Positions 6,746-13,775 of a DNA stretch of 14,237 nt are shown piece after piece; position 1 is the stretch's first letter; each line of letters begins with the position of its first letter. Origin of the DNA: PKWO01 sp036384915 (GTDB taxonomy: Bacteria > Pseudomonadota > Gammaproteobacteria > Burkholderiales > Burkholderiaceae_D); contig DASVLJ010000045.1 of assembly GCA_036384915.1 (NCBI GenBank), positions 1 through 14,237 of the forward strand, given 5' to 3'. Position numbers and translations under genes: made by a program. The notes below the pieces were generated by a model, which searched no databases, was not told the origin of the DNA, and saw only the letters and a program-made list of their open reading frames with translations.

Positions 6746-9070
6746 ATGAGTGAACAAGGAACCCTATTCGGCGAAACCCCGCCGCCGCCCCCTCCGGAAG
6801 GCGGCGACGCCCTGACGCTTGCCACCTTCGCCGAGCGCGCCTATCTCGAATACGCGATCTCGGTCGTCAAGGGCCGCGCCCTGCCCGACGTGTGCGACGG
6901 CCAGAAGCCGGTGCAGCGCCGCATCCTGTATGCGATGAACGATCTGGGCCTGAATGCCGCGGCCAAGCCGCGCAAGTCGGCCGCCGTGGTCGGCGAAGTG
7001 CTCGGTAAATTGCATCCGCACGGCGACCAATCCGTCTACGACGCGCTGGTGCGCATGGCGCAGGATTTCTCGCTACGCTATCCCTTGATCGACGGTCAGG
7101 GCAACTTCGGCTCGCGCGACGGCGACGGTGCGGCGGCGATGCGTTATACGGAAGCACGCCTGACGCCGATCGCCAAGCTGCTGATGGACGAGATCGACAT
7201 GGGCACGGTCGATTTCCAGCCCAATTACGACGGTTCGACCGAAGAGCCGAAGATGCTGCCGGCGCGGCTGCCCTTCGTGCTGTTGAACGGCGCCTCCGGC
7301 ATCGCCGTCGGCCTCGCCACCGAAATCCCTTCGCACAACCTGCGCGAAGTGGCGGCGGCAACGGTGGCCATGATCCGCAACCCGAATATCACGCATGCCG
7401 AGTTGATGGAATTGATGCCAGGCCCGGACTTCCCCGGCGGCGGCCAGATCATCTCCGCGCCGTCGGCGATCGCGGAAATGTATGAATCCGGCCGCGGCAG
7501 CCTCAAGGTGCGCGCCCGCTGGAAGATCGAAGACCTCGCGCGCGGCCAGTGGCAAGCCGTGGTCACCGAGCTGCCGCACGGCACCTCGTCGCAGAAGGTG
7601 CTGGAAGAAATCGAAGAGCTGACCAATCCCAAGGTCAAGACCGGCAAGAAATCCCTCACGCCGGAACAGCTCTCGATGAAGCAGAACATCCTCGGCCTGC
7701 TCGATGCCGTGCGCGACGAATCGGGCCGCGATGCGCCGATCCGCCTGGTGTTCGAGCCGAAGTCGAAGAACATCGACCAGACCGAGTTCATGAACACGCT
7801 GCTGGCGCACACTTCGCTGGAATCGAGCGCCTCGATCAACCTGGTGATGATAGGCGGCGACGGCCGGCCGCGACAGAAGGGCTTGGGCGATATCCTGCGC
7901 GAATGGATCACCTTCCGCTTCGACACTGTCACGCGCCGCACGCAATTCAAGCTGCAAAAGGTCAAGGACCGCATCCACATCCTCGAAGGCCGGCAGCAGG
8001 TGCTGCTCAACATCGACAAGGTGATCAAGATCATCCGCGAGTCGGACGAACCAAAATCCGCGTTGATGCAAGCCTTCCGCCTGTCCGAAATCCAGGCCGA
8101 AGACATCCTGGAAATCCGCCTGCGCCAATTGGCGCGCCTGGAAGCGATCAAGATCGAACAGGAGCTGGCCGAGAAGCGCAAGGAACAAGGCGAACTCGAA
8201 GAATTGCTGGAAAACCCGGCGTCGATGAAGCGCCTGATCATCAGGGAAATCGAAGGCGACGCCAAGCAATACGGCGACGCGCGCCGCACGCTGATCGAAG
8301 TGGCCGAGCGCGCCGTGGCCGAGCAAAAAGTGATCGACGAGCCGGTGACGGTGGTCGTATCGGAAAAAGGCTGGCTGCGCGCGCGCACCGGCCATGGCCA
8401 CGACCCGGCGCAATTCACCTTCAAGGCCGGCGATGCCCTGTACGGCACCTTTGAGTGCCGCACGGTCGATACCTTGCTCGCCTTCGGTTCAAACGGCCGC
8501 ATCTACTCGGTATCGGTTGCCTCGCTGCCCAACGCGCGCGGCGACGGCGCGCCCATCACCACCATGATCGAGCTGGCTTCGGGCTCGCGCATCCTGCATT
8601 ACTTTGCAGGCCCGGCCGACACGGTGCTGATGATGGCGTCGACCGCGGGCTATGGATTCACCGCCAAGGCCGGCGACATGGTCAGCCGCATCAAGGCCGG
8701 CAAGTCCTTCATGACGCTGGAAGACGGCGACGAGCCGCTATTGCCGCGCGTACTGACTGCGGATGCCGGCGCCCTGGCCTGTCTCTCGGAAAAAGGCAAG
8801 CTCCTGGTGTTCGGCATGGACGAGATCAAGACGCTGTCGGGTGGCGGACGCGGCGTGACGCTGATGGATCTCGATGCAGGCGAAAAGCTGACGGCCGCCC
8901 TGCCGATTTCGCAGCGCGGCGTGGTGGTGTTCGGCACCGGGCGCGCCGGCCGCGCGCAAGAAGTCACGCTCAAGGCGGGTGACTTGCAGCATCACATCGG
9001 CAAGCGCGCACGCAAGGGCAAGTCTCTCGAGAGCAAGATCAAGCCTGCCGGTCTGAAGCAGCCTTCCTGA
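6746..9070 (+). CDS. parC: DNA topoisomerase IV subunit A (ParC)
   Basis: This 774-residue protein is the DNA-cleaving subunit of topoisomerase IV, working as a C2E2 complex with ParE. Visible are the winged-helix start YLEYAISVVKGRALPDVCDGQKPVQRRILYAM (34-64), the quinolone-resistance region KLHPHGDQSVYDALVRMAQ (88-106), the catalytic Tyr134 in MRYTEARL, and LPARLPFVLLNGASGIAVG. A long coiled-coil region with many E/K/R (about 400-500) comes next, then a C-terminal beta-pinwheel of roughly 270 residues with degenerate repeats (GRIYSVSVASLP, AGYGFTAKAGDMV, GKLLVFGMDEIKTLSGGGRGV). The full GyrA-box is not seen, which favours ParC over GyrA. The N-terminus has an unusual run of six prolines (12-17). 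Residue 95, the serine position that contacts quinolones in E. coli ParC (Ser80), is Gln. The terminator at 9091 ends the unit. Confidence 0.97.
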   Translation: MSEQGTLFGETPPPPPPEGGDALTLATFAERAYLEYAISVVKGRALPDVCDGQKPVQRRILYAMNDLGLNAAAKPRKSAAVVGEVLGKLHPHGDQSVYDALVRMAQDFSLRYPLIDGQGNFGSRDGDGAAAMRYTEARLTPIAKLLMDEIDMGTVDFQPNYDGSTEEPKMLPARLPFVLLNGASGIAVGLATEIPSHNLREVAAATVAMIRNPNITHAELMELMPGPDFPGGGQIISAPSAIAEMYESGRGSLKVRARWKIEDLARGQWQAVVTELPHGTSSQKVLEEIEELTNPKVKTGKKSLTPEQLSMKQNILGLLDAVRDESGRDAPIRLVFEPKSKNIDQTEFMNTLLAHTSLESSASINLVMIGGDGRPRQKGLGDILREWITFRFDTVTRRTQFKLQKVKDRIHILEGRQQVLLNIDKVIKIIRESDEPKSALMQAFRLSEIQAEDILEIRLRQLARLEAIKIEQELAEKRKEQGELEELLENPASMKRLIIREIEGDAKQYGDARRTLIEVAERAVAEQKVIDEPVTVVVSEKGWLRARTGHGHDPAQFTFKAGDALYGTFECRTVDTLLAFGSNGRIYSVSVASLPNARGDGAPITTMIELASGSRILHYFAGPADTVLMMASTAGYGFTAKAGDMVSRIKAGKSFMTLEDGDEPLLPRVLTADAGALACLSEKGKLLVFGMDEIKTLSGGGRGVTLMDLDAGEKLTAALPISQRGVVVFGTGRAGRAQEVTLKAGDLQHHIGKRARKGKSLESKIKPAGLKQPS

Positions 9071-9090
9071 GCGTAGGTTTTTCCCCCTCG

Positions 9091-9116
9091 AAAAGCCGGC
9101 CTTTGCGCCGGCTTTT
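9091..9116 (+). terminator. Intrinsic terminator after parC
   Basis: A perfect 10-bp stem (AAAAGCCGGC at 9091-9100, GCCGGCTTTT at 9107-9116) closes a 6-nt loop (CTTTGC), starting 20 bp after the parC stop. The A-tract and T-tract make it usable in both directions, but only parC reads into it closely. It separates topoisomerase IV from the di-iron genes. Confidence 0.92.
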
Positions 9117-9221
9117 CCGTTTCTGTCCCTCAAACCTATTTCCATGGCCGGGATTGAACTTCAAGCGTATCTGTCCATCCTATTGCTATAGGTTGCAGTG
9201 CAGCACGTTTTGGGTTTTTGG

Positions 9222-9250
9222 TTGAAAATATGGCTTGATTTTTTACTAAT
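9222..9250 (+). promoter_or_regulatory. Candidate sigma-70 promoter for the 281-aa ferritin-like gene
   Basis: TTGAAA at 9222-9227 (five of six matches to the -35 consensus) is followed after 17 bp by ACTAAT at 9245-9250 (four of six matches to the -10 consensus), in an AT-rich stretch between the parC terminator and the ATG at 9300. A start of transcription near 9257 would leave a leader of about 43 nt carrying the GGAAGAA ribosome binding site. The rest of 9117-9299 shows no gene or other signal I can name. Confidence 0.35.
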
Positions 9251-9299
9251 CAATACGCATATTTTCACCTTCAAGCCCGACAACAACGGAAGAACACGG

Positions 9300-10145
9300 A
9301 TGAGCCTACAGACAGAACAAGCCGGCAAAGGACAGGCTGGAAAGAAATGGCGTATCGAAGACATCCCCTACGACAAGGTGGATCGCAGCCTGATTGCGGA
9401 CGATGAATTCCTGTTTCATACCCTCGCAGCCGCATCTTTCACCGAGATTCTCGCCGAGCTCTACAGCGACAACCTGATCGTGCACTTCAAGGGCAACGCC
9501 GAAATCGAAGCCTGGCTGCGCCATACCTGGCGCCTTGAGGAAGTGCAGCACGGGCAATCGCTCAAGAAATACGTGCAAACCGTCTGGCCCGATTTCGACT
9601 GGGAACGCGCCTATGCCGCCTTCCAGGTCGAATACGGCGCGCTATGCACCAGCGAACAGCTCGAATCGGACCGTGCCCTGGAATTGGTGGCGCGCTGCGT
9701 GGTGGAAACCGGCACGGCAAGCTTTTACAAGGCGCTCGGCAATTACACGCGCGAACCTGTGCTGCGCCAACTGGTCGACCACATCCGCGCCGACGAAGTC
9801 GCCCACTACACGCATTTCCGGCGTTATTACAACGCGCTGGATGCGGTGAAGCAGTATGGTTTGGGCAAAGTCGGCGCCACCATTCTGCGCCGCGTGGCCG
9901 CCATCGAAAGCGAGGACGCCTATATCGCCTTCAAGCACGCGTATATCGGGCACTACCCCGACCGGCCGTTCGACGACAAATACTGGCTGCAGCATAACAA
10001 GGCAGCCAAACGCCTGGCGCGCTGCCACTACCCGTTCGAGATGGCGATCAAGATGCTGATGAAGCCGGTGCCCCTGTCCGAATCGTTCAAGAAGCTGCTG
10101 CAATGGCCGCTGGTCGGCGTTGCGCGGCTGATTACATTCACCTGA
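9300..10145 (+). CDS. Ferritin-like superfamily di-iron protein, 281 aa
   Basis: A 281-residue all-helical protein with the four-helix-bundle ligand pattern of di-iron carboxylate proteins: E49 (or E53) in SFTEILAELY, E81-V-Q-H84 in RLEEVQHGQSLKKY, E136 in VVETGTASFY, and E166-V-A-H169 in RADEVAHYTHFRRYY. The order E, ExxH, E, ExxH is that of the ferritin-like superfamily, and the size and spacing resemble acyl-ACP desaturase/rubrerythrin-type oxidases more than storage ferritins. Which oxidation it catalyses (fatty acyl, peroxide, other) cannot be told. No signal peptide is visible; the C-terminal helix LLQWPLVGVARLITFT is hydrophobic and could touch the membrane. The start ATG at 9300 is chosen because GGAAGAA (9288-9294) lies at the right distance; a GTG 34 codons upstream has no such site and sits in the promoter region. 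The second di-iron gene follows 93 bp downstream. Confidence 0.85.
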   Translation: MSLQTEQAGKGQAGKKWRIEDIPYDKVDRSLIADDEFLFHTLAAASFTEILAELYSDNLIVHFKGNAEIEAWLRHTWRLEEVQHGQSLKKYVQTVWPDFDWERAYAAFQVEYGALCTSEQLESDRALELVARCVVETGTASFYKALGNYTREPVLRQLVDHIRADEVAHYTHFRRYYNALDAVKQYGLGKVGATILRRVAAIESEDAYIAFKHAYIGHYPDRPFDDKYWLQHNKAAKRLARCHYPFEMAIKMLMKPVPLSESFKKLLQWPLVGVARLITFT

Positions 10146-10202
10146 GGACATCCGGACGCACGCGGTCTGTTCCGCAGCGATTTTCCCGGATGCCCGTAAC
10201 CG

Positions 10203-10220
10203 GCGCGGGCTTGCCCGCGC
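10203..10220 (+). promoter_or_regulatory. GC-rich hairpin just upstream of the bacterioferritin-like gene
   Basis: A perfect 8-bp inverted repeat, GCGCGGGC-TT-GCCCGCGC, ends 7 nt before the Shine-Dalgarno GGAGG (10228-10232) of the next gene. It is followed by ACACAAC instead of a T-run, so it is not a typical terminator. In the mRNA it could protect the downstream cistron after processing or modulate its translation. A second, weaker repeat in the same gap is CATCCGG (10149-10155) with CCGGATG (10186-10192). Confidence 0.55.
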
Positions 10221-10238
10221 ACACAACGGAGGAAAATC

Positions 10239-10775
10239 ATGCACAAGCTGAAGACCCACCAGGATGAGGGACTCGATATCGCCGCGATCCGCGAAGCGGC
10301 AAAGAACCTCGACGATGGCCCCGTCACGGCCGGCTACCGGGCCAGGAGCGATGAAGTCGTTGCCATGCTCAATGCCGCCCTGGCCACCGAACTGGTCTGC
10401 GTGCTGCGCTACAAGCGGCATTACTACACCGTCACCGGCCTGGCCAATTGCGCCGCCAAGGCAGAATTCCTCGAGCACGCGCAACAGGAGCAGGAACATG
10501 CAGATTGGCTGGCCGAACGCATCGTGCAATTGAACGGCGAACCCAACCTCAACCCGGAAGGCCTGGTCGCACGCAGCCATGCCGAATACGACGAATCGAC
10601 CGACGTGCAGAAAATGATCCGGGCCAACCTGGTTGCGGAGCGCGTGGCGATCGAAACCTATCGCCAGATGATAGAACGCATCGGCGACAGCGACCCGACT
10701 ACGCGGCAATTGCTGATCAACATCATGGCGGTCGAAGAAGAGCACGCCGACGATTTGCGCGACATGCTCGATTAG
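10239..10775 (+). CDS. Bacterioferritin-like di-iron protein without haem-ligand Met
   Basis: A 178-residue four-helix protein of the bacterioferritin/Dps-like group, probably oxidising Fe(II) with peroxide or oxygen and storing or detoxifying iron in the cytoplasm. Ligands are E51 (ATELVCVLRY), E84-Q-E-H87 (QQEQEHADWLAERI), E134 (LVAERVAIETY) and E166-E-E-H169 (AVEEEHADDL), matching E18, E51xxH54, E94 and E127xxH130 of E. coli bacterioferritin. The haem-binding Met52 of that protein is Gln85 here, so a haem-bridged dimer is unlikely. There is an N-terminal extension of about 33 residues. C54 lies in the first bundle helix and C71 just after it. The start is secure: GGAGG sits 6 nt before ATG 10239. 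It is preceded by a hairpin and by another di-iron gene on the same strand. A haemless bacterioferritin or a Dps-like (thioferritin-type) protein are the two likely readings. Confidence 0.88.
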   Translation: MHKLKTHQDEGLDIAAIREAAKNLDDGPVTAGYRARSDEVVAMLNAALATELVCVLRYKRHYYTVTGLANCAAKAEFLEHAQQEQEHADWLAERIVQLNGEPNLNPEGLVARSHAEYDESTDVQKMIRANLVAERVAIETYRQMIERIGDSDPTTRQLLINIMAVEEEHADDLRDMLD

Positions 10776-10803
10776 AGGCCTGAGGCAAACTGCGAACGAA
10801 TAC

Positions 10804-12384
10804 TCAGCCGAGCAGGTGCAGCACGCCGCCCGCCCCTGTGGCCTTGGCGAAGGTGTAGCCTGTGCCGCTCAATTCCAGCAGCGTATTGCCGGCTTGCATG
10901 GTTCCCAAGTCGGTCGATTGACCCGCCACCGATTCGAGCAGATAGGTATTGCCCTGGTATTGGAACCAGACCACGTCATGCCCGGTGCCGGTGATGCCGC
11001 TGCCGGCCTTGCCGTCGGCCGCAGCGACCCAGTCCGCAAGCAAGGTGGTATCGCCGCCGGCCCCCACCACATTAGCTTGCGTCACTTGCGTAACACCGGC
11101 AAGGGCATTGTTATCCGCGAACTGGATCAGGTCGGCGCCCGCATTGTTCAAACCAGTGATTTTCTCGATCGCCGTCAGCGACGTGCCCGATGCGCCGATG
11201 GTGAGTGCGTCCACCGTGCTTGCGCTGTGTGCGGCAAGTGTAATCGTGCCAAAAGCGCCGGTGACGGTCTGTATGGTATTGCTGCCGCCGCCCACGCTCA
11301 CCGTCGTTTGCGCGCCGGCTCCCCCCGAGTAGATGAAGTTGGTTCCGTTGCCTGCCGTGACGTTGAACACACTGGCGTGAAGGGCGATCACCTGGTCGGT
11401 TCCCGAGGTACTGCTGCCCAGCGTCGCATTGTAGGTGCCGCTGGTCAAGGTATAGGCCAGGTCGTTCGCCCCATCGCCCATCACCACGGTCTGGGTTGAC
11501 CCTGCCGCACCGGCGCCAAGCGTGACGGTATCGCCGTTGCCGTTGCCGACAGTGGCGGTGTCGGTCTTGCCGGCTTGCGTATCGCCGCCCAAGGCTTCGA
11601 AATAGACCGTGGCATTGTCGCCGCCGGCATTGACGGTGATGCCTGTGCTTACCGTATCGAGATGCACGTTGATGCCGACATTGCCGCTCAGGTCGAGCGT
11701 GGCGAGATTCGCTTCATTGATGCCCGGGCCTATGGTGAACGATGCCGTCGCGGCGCTGCTGGTCTGGTCTATGGTGAGCGAGGTCAGCGAGGAAAGCGAA
11801 CCGCCGGCATAGCCGGAAACCAGGACCGCCGCCGTATCGCTGTCGGTGATGCTCAAGACATTGCTGGTGGTGTTCAATTGGACAATGATAACCGGCGCCG
11901 TACCGTCAAAGCGCATCTGCGTCAGGTTATTGTCGGATATCTCGGCGATCAGCGCGGACGAAATGGCGCTGGTGCTGGTGTCGTTGAGCGTGAACGAAGA
12001 CGAGCCTGTAGTAATGGGATTCAACATATCCAATGCAGCATTACCCGAAATATTGAGCGTGACCAGGTTGTCGTCGTGCAGTCTGCCGAGGCCATTCACC
12101 GTCTGCGCCGTGCTGCCTTCGCTGACCAGATTGACCGTGGCGACACCGTCGAAATTCGCATCTTCCAGCGTGACGGCGGAATAATAGTGCCCCGGTGTCG
12201 TGCTGTTGCCCAGGGTGAGGCCGACGCTATCCGATGCGCCCGTGGTGTCGGCCAGTTGCAGCGTGATGCCATGGCCGTTGCCGTTCTCGATACTGAGGCT
12301 GGCACCGGCGGCGGCATTGGTAAAGCTGACGTCGCCGCCGCTGCCTTGCACGTCGAATGCGGTGTAGACGCCGAGCTTGCTCAT
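10804..12384 (-). CDS. C-terminal fragment of repeat-rich surface protein with type I secretion tail
   Basis: A frame of 526 residues from an internal ATG at 12384; the true reading continues upstream in this frame to about 12432. It is almost free of Cys and Lys and rich in Gly, Ala, Thr, Ser, Asn and Asp, with beta-strand repeats of the kind TLTLDLSGN..VNVHLD and NTIQTVTGAFGTITL. Gly/Asp-rich loops (GNGNGDTVTLGAGAAGS, GDGANDLAYTL, GGGSNTIQ) resemble loose RTX calcium-binding turns. The last 65 residues (HDVVWFQYQGNTYLLESV, then AGNTLLELSGTGYTF) match the pattern of C-terminal, uncleaved type I secretion signals of S-layer-like and RTX surface proteins. It ends GGVLHLLG, TGA at 10806-10804. 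It converges on the bacterioferritin-like gene 28 bp away, with no clear terminator between them. Without the upstream part and in this frame it has no ribosome binding site, so separate translation is doubtful. Confidence 0.8.
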   Translation of the reverse strand: MSKLGVYTAFDVQGSGGDVSFTNAAAGASLSIENGNGHGITLQLADTTGASDSVGLTLGNSTTPGHYYSAVTLEDANFDGVATVNLVSEGSTAQTVNGLGRLHDDNLVTLNISGNAALDMLNPITTGSSSFTLNDTSTSAISSALIAEISDNNLTQMRFDGTAPVIIVQLNTTSNVLSITDSDTAAVLVSGYAGGSLSSLTSLTIDQTSSAATASFTIGPGINEANLATLDLSGNVGINVHLDTVSTGITVNAGGDNATVYFEALGGDTQAGKTDTATVGNGNGDTVTLGAGAAGSTQTVVMGDGANDLAYTLTSGTYNATLGSSTSGTDQVIALHASVFNVTAGNGTNFIYSGGAGAQTTVSVGGGSNTIQTVTGAFGTITLAAHSASTVDALTIGASGTSLTAIEKITGLNNAGADLIQFADNNALAGVTQVTQANVVGAGGDTTLLADWVAAADGKAGSGITGTGHDVVWFQYQGNTYLLESVAGQSTDLGTMQAGNTLLELSGTGYTFAKATGAGGVLHLLG

Positions 12385-13775
12385 GTCGAAGCTGCCCGAG
12401 GCGGAGCCGGCCAGGCCCAGGATGGAAAATTCCTGAGCCCCGCCAGATCGGCCTCGCTGGCGCCCGATATGCCGCTCAGAACGACTTCATTGTTGCTTGC
12501 GCTGCCGCCGGCAACCGTTCCGCTTTGCACGCCGTAGATCGTGACCACGTCCTGCCCTGAACCGCCGGTGAACGATTGTCCGCCGCCAATTTCGACGGCG
12601 ATCATGCCCGACGATGCGCTGGCATCGATGGCGGCCGTGGCGTCGGCATGGTTGGTTTCGAAGTGGCTGCCGAGGTCGGCGGTGAAGCTGCCGCTGCCGG
12701 TAATGGTGATGGTGGCGGCATGGACAGCGTCGAAACTGTAATCGGTCTCGCCGCTGCCGTAACCGTTGGATGTCAGGCTCAGGCCGGCTGCATCGTTGAA
12801 GACGAGGGACGTGGCCGACTGCGCTTCCAGATAAAACTGGCTGACTGCGCTGCCCGCGGTGTTGACCACGAGCTTGCTTGCCGCGTCGTCCGCGACGTAG
12901 CCGCGCGCTTCGCCGTCGAGATTGACCGTGACCAAGGGGACGGTGGAGGTGCCGAACACGCTCACCCCCATATTTCCGCCCTTGGTCGAGGTCATGGTCA
13001 GCGTGCCCAGTCCATCGTCATAGATATCGGTCTCGCCTCCGGTATCGGTCAAGACCACGCCGGCAATCGAATTCGCCTTGCCCGTGCCGTAGCTGGCATC
13101 GAATATCTGGCCGGCCTGCACATCGGCCAGGCTCACGCTCGTGGTGCTCGAATCGCCATAGATCGTTGCACCGTTCAACCCCGCGCCTCCGCTGCCGGCA
13201 ACGCTGATGCCGGCGCCGCCGTGCACGGTCACCGTGGAAGCCGCCAGACCGTCCTGCACGGTGACCGCCACGCCGGGCGCCGCGGTCACGTTGTCGTTAC
13301 CCTGTGAAGCGAGCACGTTGAGTTTGGCCAACCGGCTCCAGCCGCTGGCATCGAGGGAGACCGCTTCGAGCGAGTTGACATTCAGCGTGGTCATGCCGGT
13401 CATGCTCGCGCCCGTGGGGATGCTCATATATCCACCCATGCCGAAATCGTCGATGTTGAGCGTATTGCCCAGTGCGCCCCCGTTCAGGCTGTCGAACGAT
13501 TGCAACGTGGCGGCCTGGCCGCCGGCCGCCACGCCCGTAGCATTGTCGAGTACGGCGTTGAAGGTATCGTTGCCGGGGCCGCCGTTGACCTGGTCGACGC
13601 CGGTAGTCAGGGTATAGGTATTGCTGGTGCTGGCGCCGACGATGGTGTCGATCGTACCCTGCACGCTCACTGTAGCCGGGGTAGTGGTGCTGCCAACGCC
13701 CGCGATCAATAGCCTCGCGTCGGCCGCGGCGCCGGGGCCGGCATACGCCACGATCTCGGCCGAGGAATTGCCTAG
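12381..13775 (-). CDS. N-terminal-side fragment of the same surface protein, truncated by IS
   Basis: The frame is open from the CTAG insertion point at 13775; the first possible start in host DNA is a GTG at 13751, inside the sequence EIVAYAG, which is clearly internal to a longer protein. The stretch NTYTLTTGVDQVNGGPGNDTFNAV (near residues 44-67 counted from that GTG) contains one good RTX nonapeptide (GGPGNDTF). It is followed by LQSFDSLNGGALGNTLNIDDF, a degenerate second copy, and by MTTLNVNSLEAVSLDASGWSRLAKLNV, a block typical of S-layer-like repeat proteins with type I export. Further beta repeats fill the rest, with GGSGQDVVTIYG near the end. The last 15 or so residues before the stop at 12381 are out of frame (Trp/Pro-rich) and mark the frameshift. 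No start, signal or promoter of its own is visible. Confidence 0.8.
   Translation of the reverse strand, partial: LGNSSAEIVAYAGPGAAADARLLIAGVGSTTTPATVSVQGTIDTIVGASTSNTYTLTTGVDQVNGGPGNDTFNAVLDNATGVAAGGQAATLQSFDSLNGGALGNTLNIDDFGMGGYMSIPTGASMTGMTTLNVNSLEAVSLDASGWSRLAKLNVLASQGNDNVTAAPGVAVTVQDGLAASTVTVHGGAGISVAGSGGAGLNGATIYGDSSTTSVSLADVQAGQIFDASYGTGKANSIAGVVLTDTGGETDIYDDGLGTLTMTSTKGGNMGVSVFGTSTVPLVTVNLDGEARGYVADDAASKLVVNTAGSAVSQFYLEAQSATSLVFNDAAGLSLTSNGYGSGETDYSFDAVHAATITITGSGSFTADLGSHFETNHADATAAIDASASSGMIAVEIGGGQSFTGGSGQDVVTIYGVQSGTVAGGSASNNEVVLSGISGASEADLAGLRNFPSWAWPAPPRAAST
13772..13775. other. IS target site CTAG
   Basis: CTAG lies exactly where the surface-protein reading frame meets the insertion sequence end GGAAGCGCTGAATAAATC. 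Members of the IS5 subgroup insert at CTAG-like tetranucleotides and duplicate them. The second copy should lie at the other end of the element, outside the window. Confidence 0.65.

Larger units (their letters stand above)
10804..13775 (-). pseudogene. Type I-secreted repeat-rich surface protein gene, frameshifted and IS-truncated
   Basis: The two overlapping minus-strand frames described separately belong to one gene. The upstream frame changes from family-like (ASEADLAGL) to unnatural (PSWAWPAPPRAAST) at about 12433. From the same point the other frame reads EFSILGLAGSASGSFDMSKLG, the expected continuation, so one base has been lost (or two gained) near 12433-12450. At its 5' side the frame runs back to LGNSSAEIVAYAG and reaches a CTAG at 13772-13775, where IS5-type DNA begins. 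The first part of the gene, with its start and promoter, must lie beyond the insertion sequence, outside the window. About 990 codons remain. Such a protein would be exported by a type I system and coat or anchor to the cell surface; in this strain it is probably not made in functional form. A sequencing error could explain the frameshift but not the insertion. Confidence 0.82.

Noticed and set aside
7073..8502. Long antisense open frames (over 400 codons) opposite parC
   Set aside because: They mirror the codon pattern of a strongly supported ParC in GC-rich DNA, have Arg/Ala/Ser/His-rich composition and no ribosome binding sites; stop codons are rare there by composition alone.
9198..9299. 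Upstream GTG start extending the 281-aa ferritin-like protein by 34 residues
   Set aside because: No ribosome binding site before it and it would place coding sequence across the AT-rich promoter region; the ATG at 9300 has GGAAGAA at good distance.
11575..12537. 320-codon plus-strand frame opposite the surface-protein gene
   Set aside because: The minus strand reads as clear beta-repeat surface protein with a type I secretion tail; the plus-strand translation is Arg/Ala/Gly-rich without motifs.
10804..13775. CRISPR array or tandem DNA repeats in the repetitive-looking region
   Set aside because: The repetitiveness is at protein level (degenerate beta-strand repeats with Gly/Asp turns); there are no identical evenly spaced DNA repeats.
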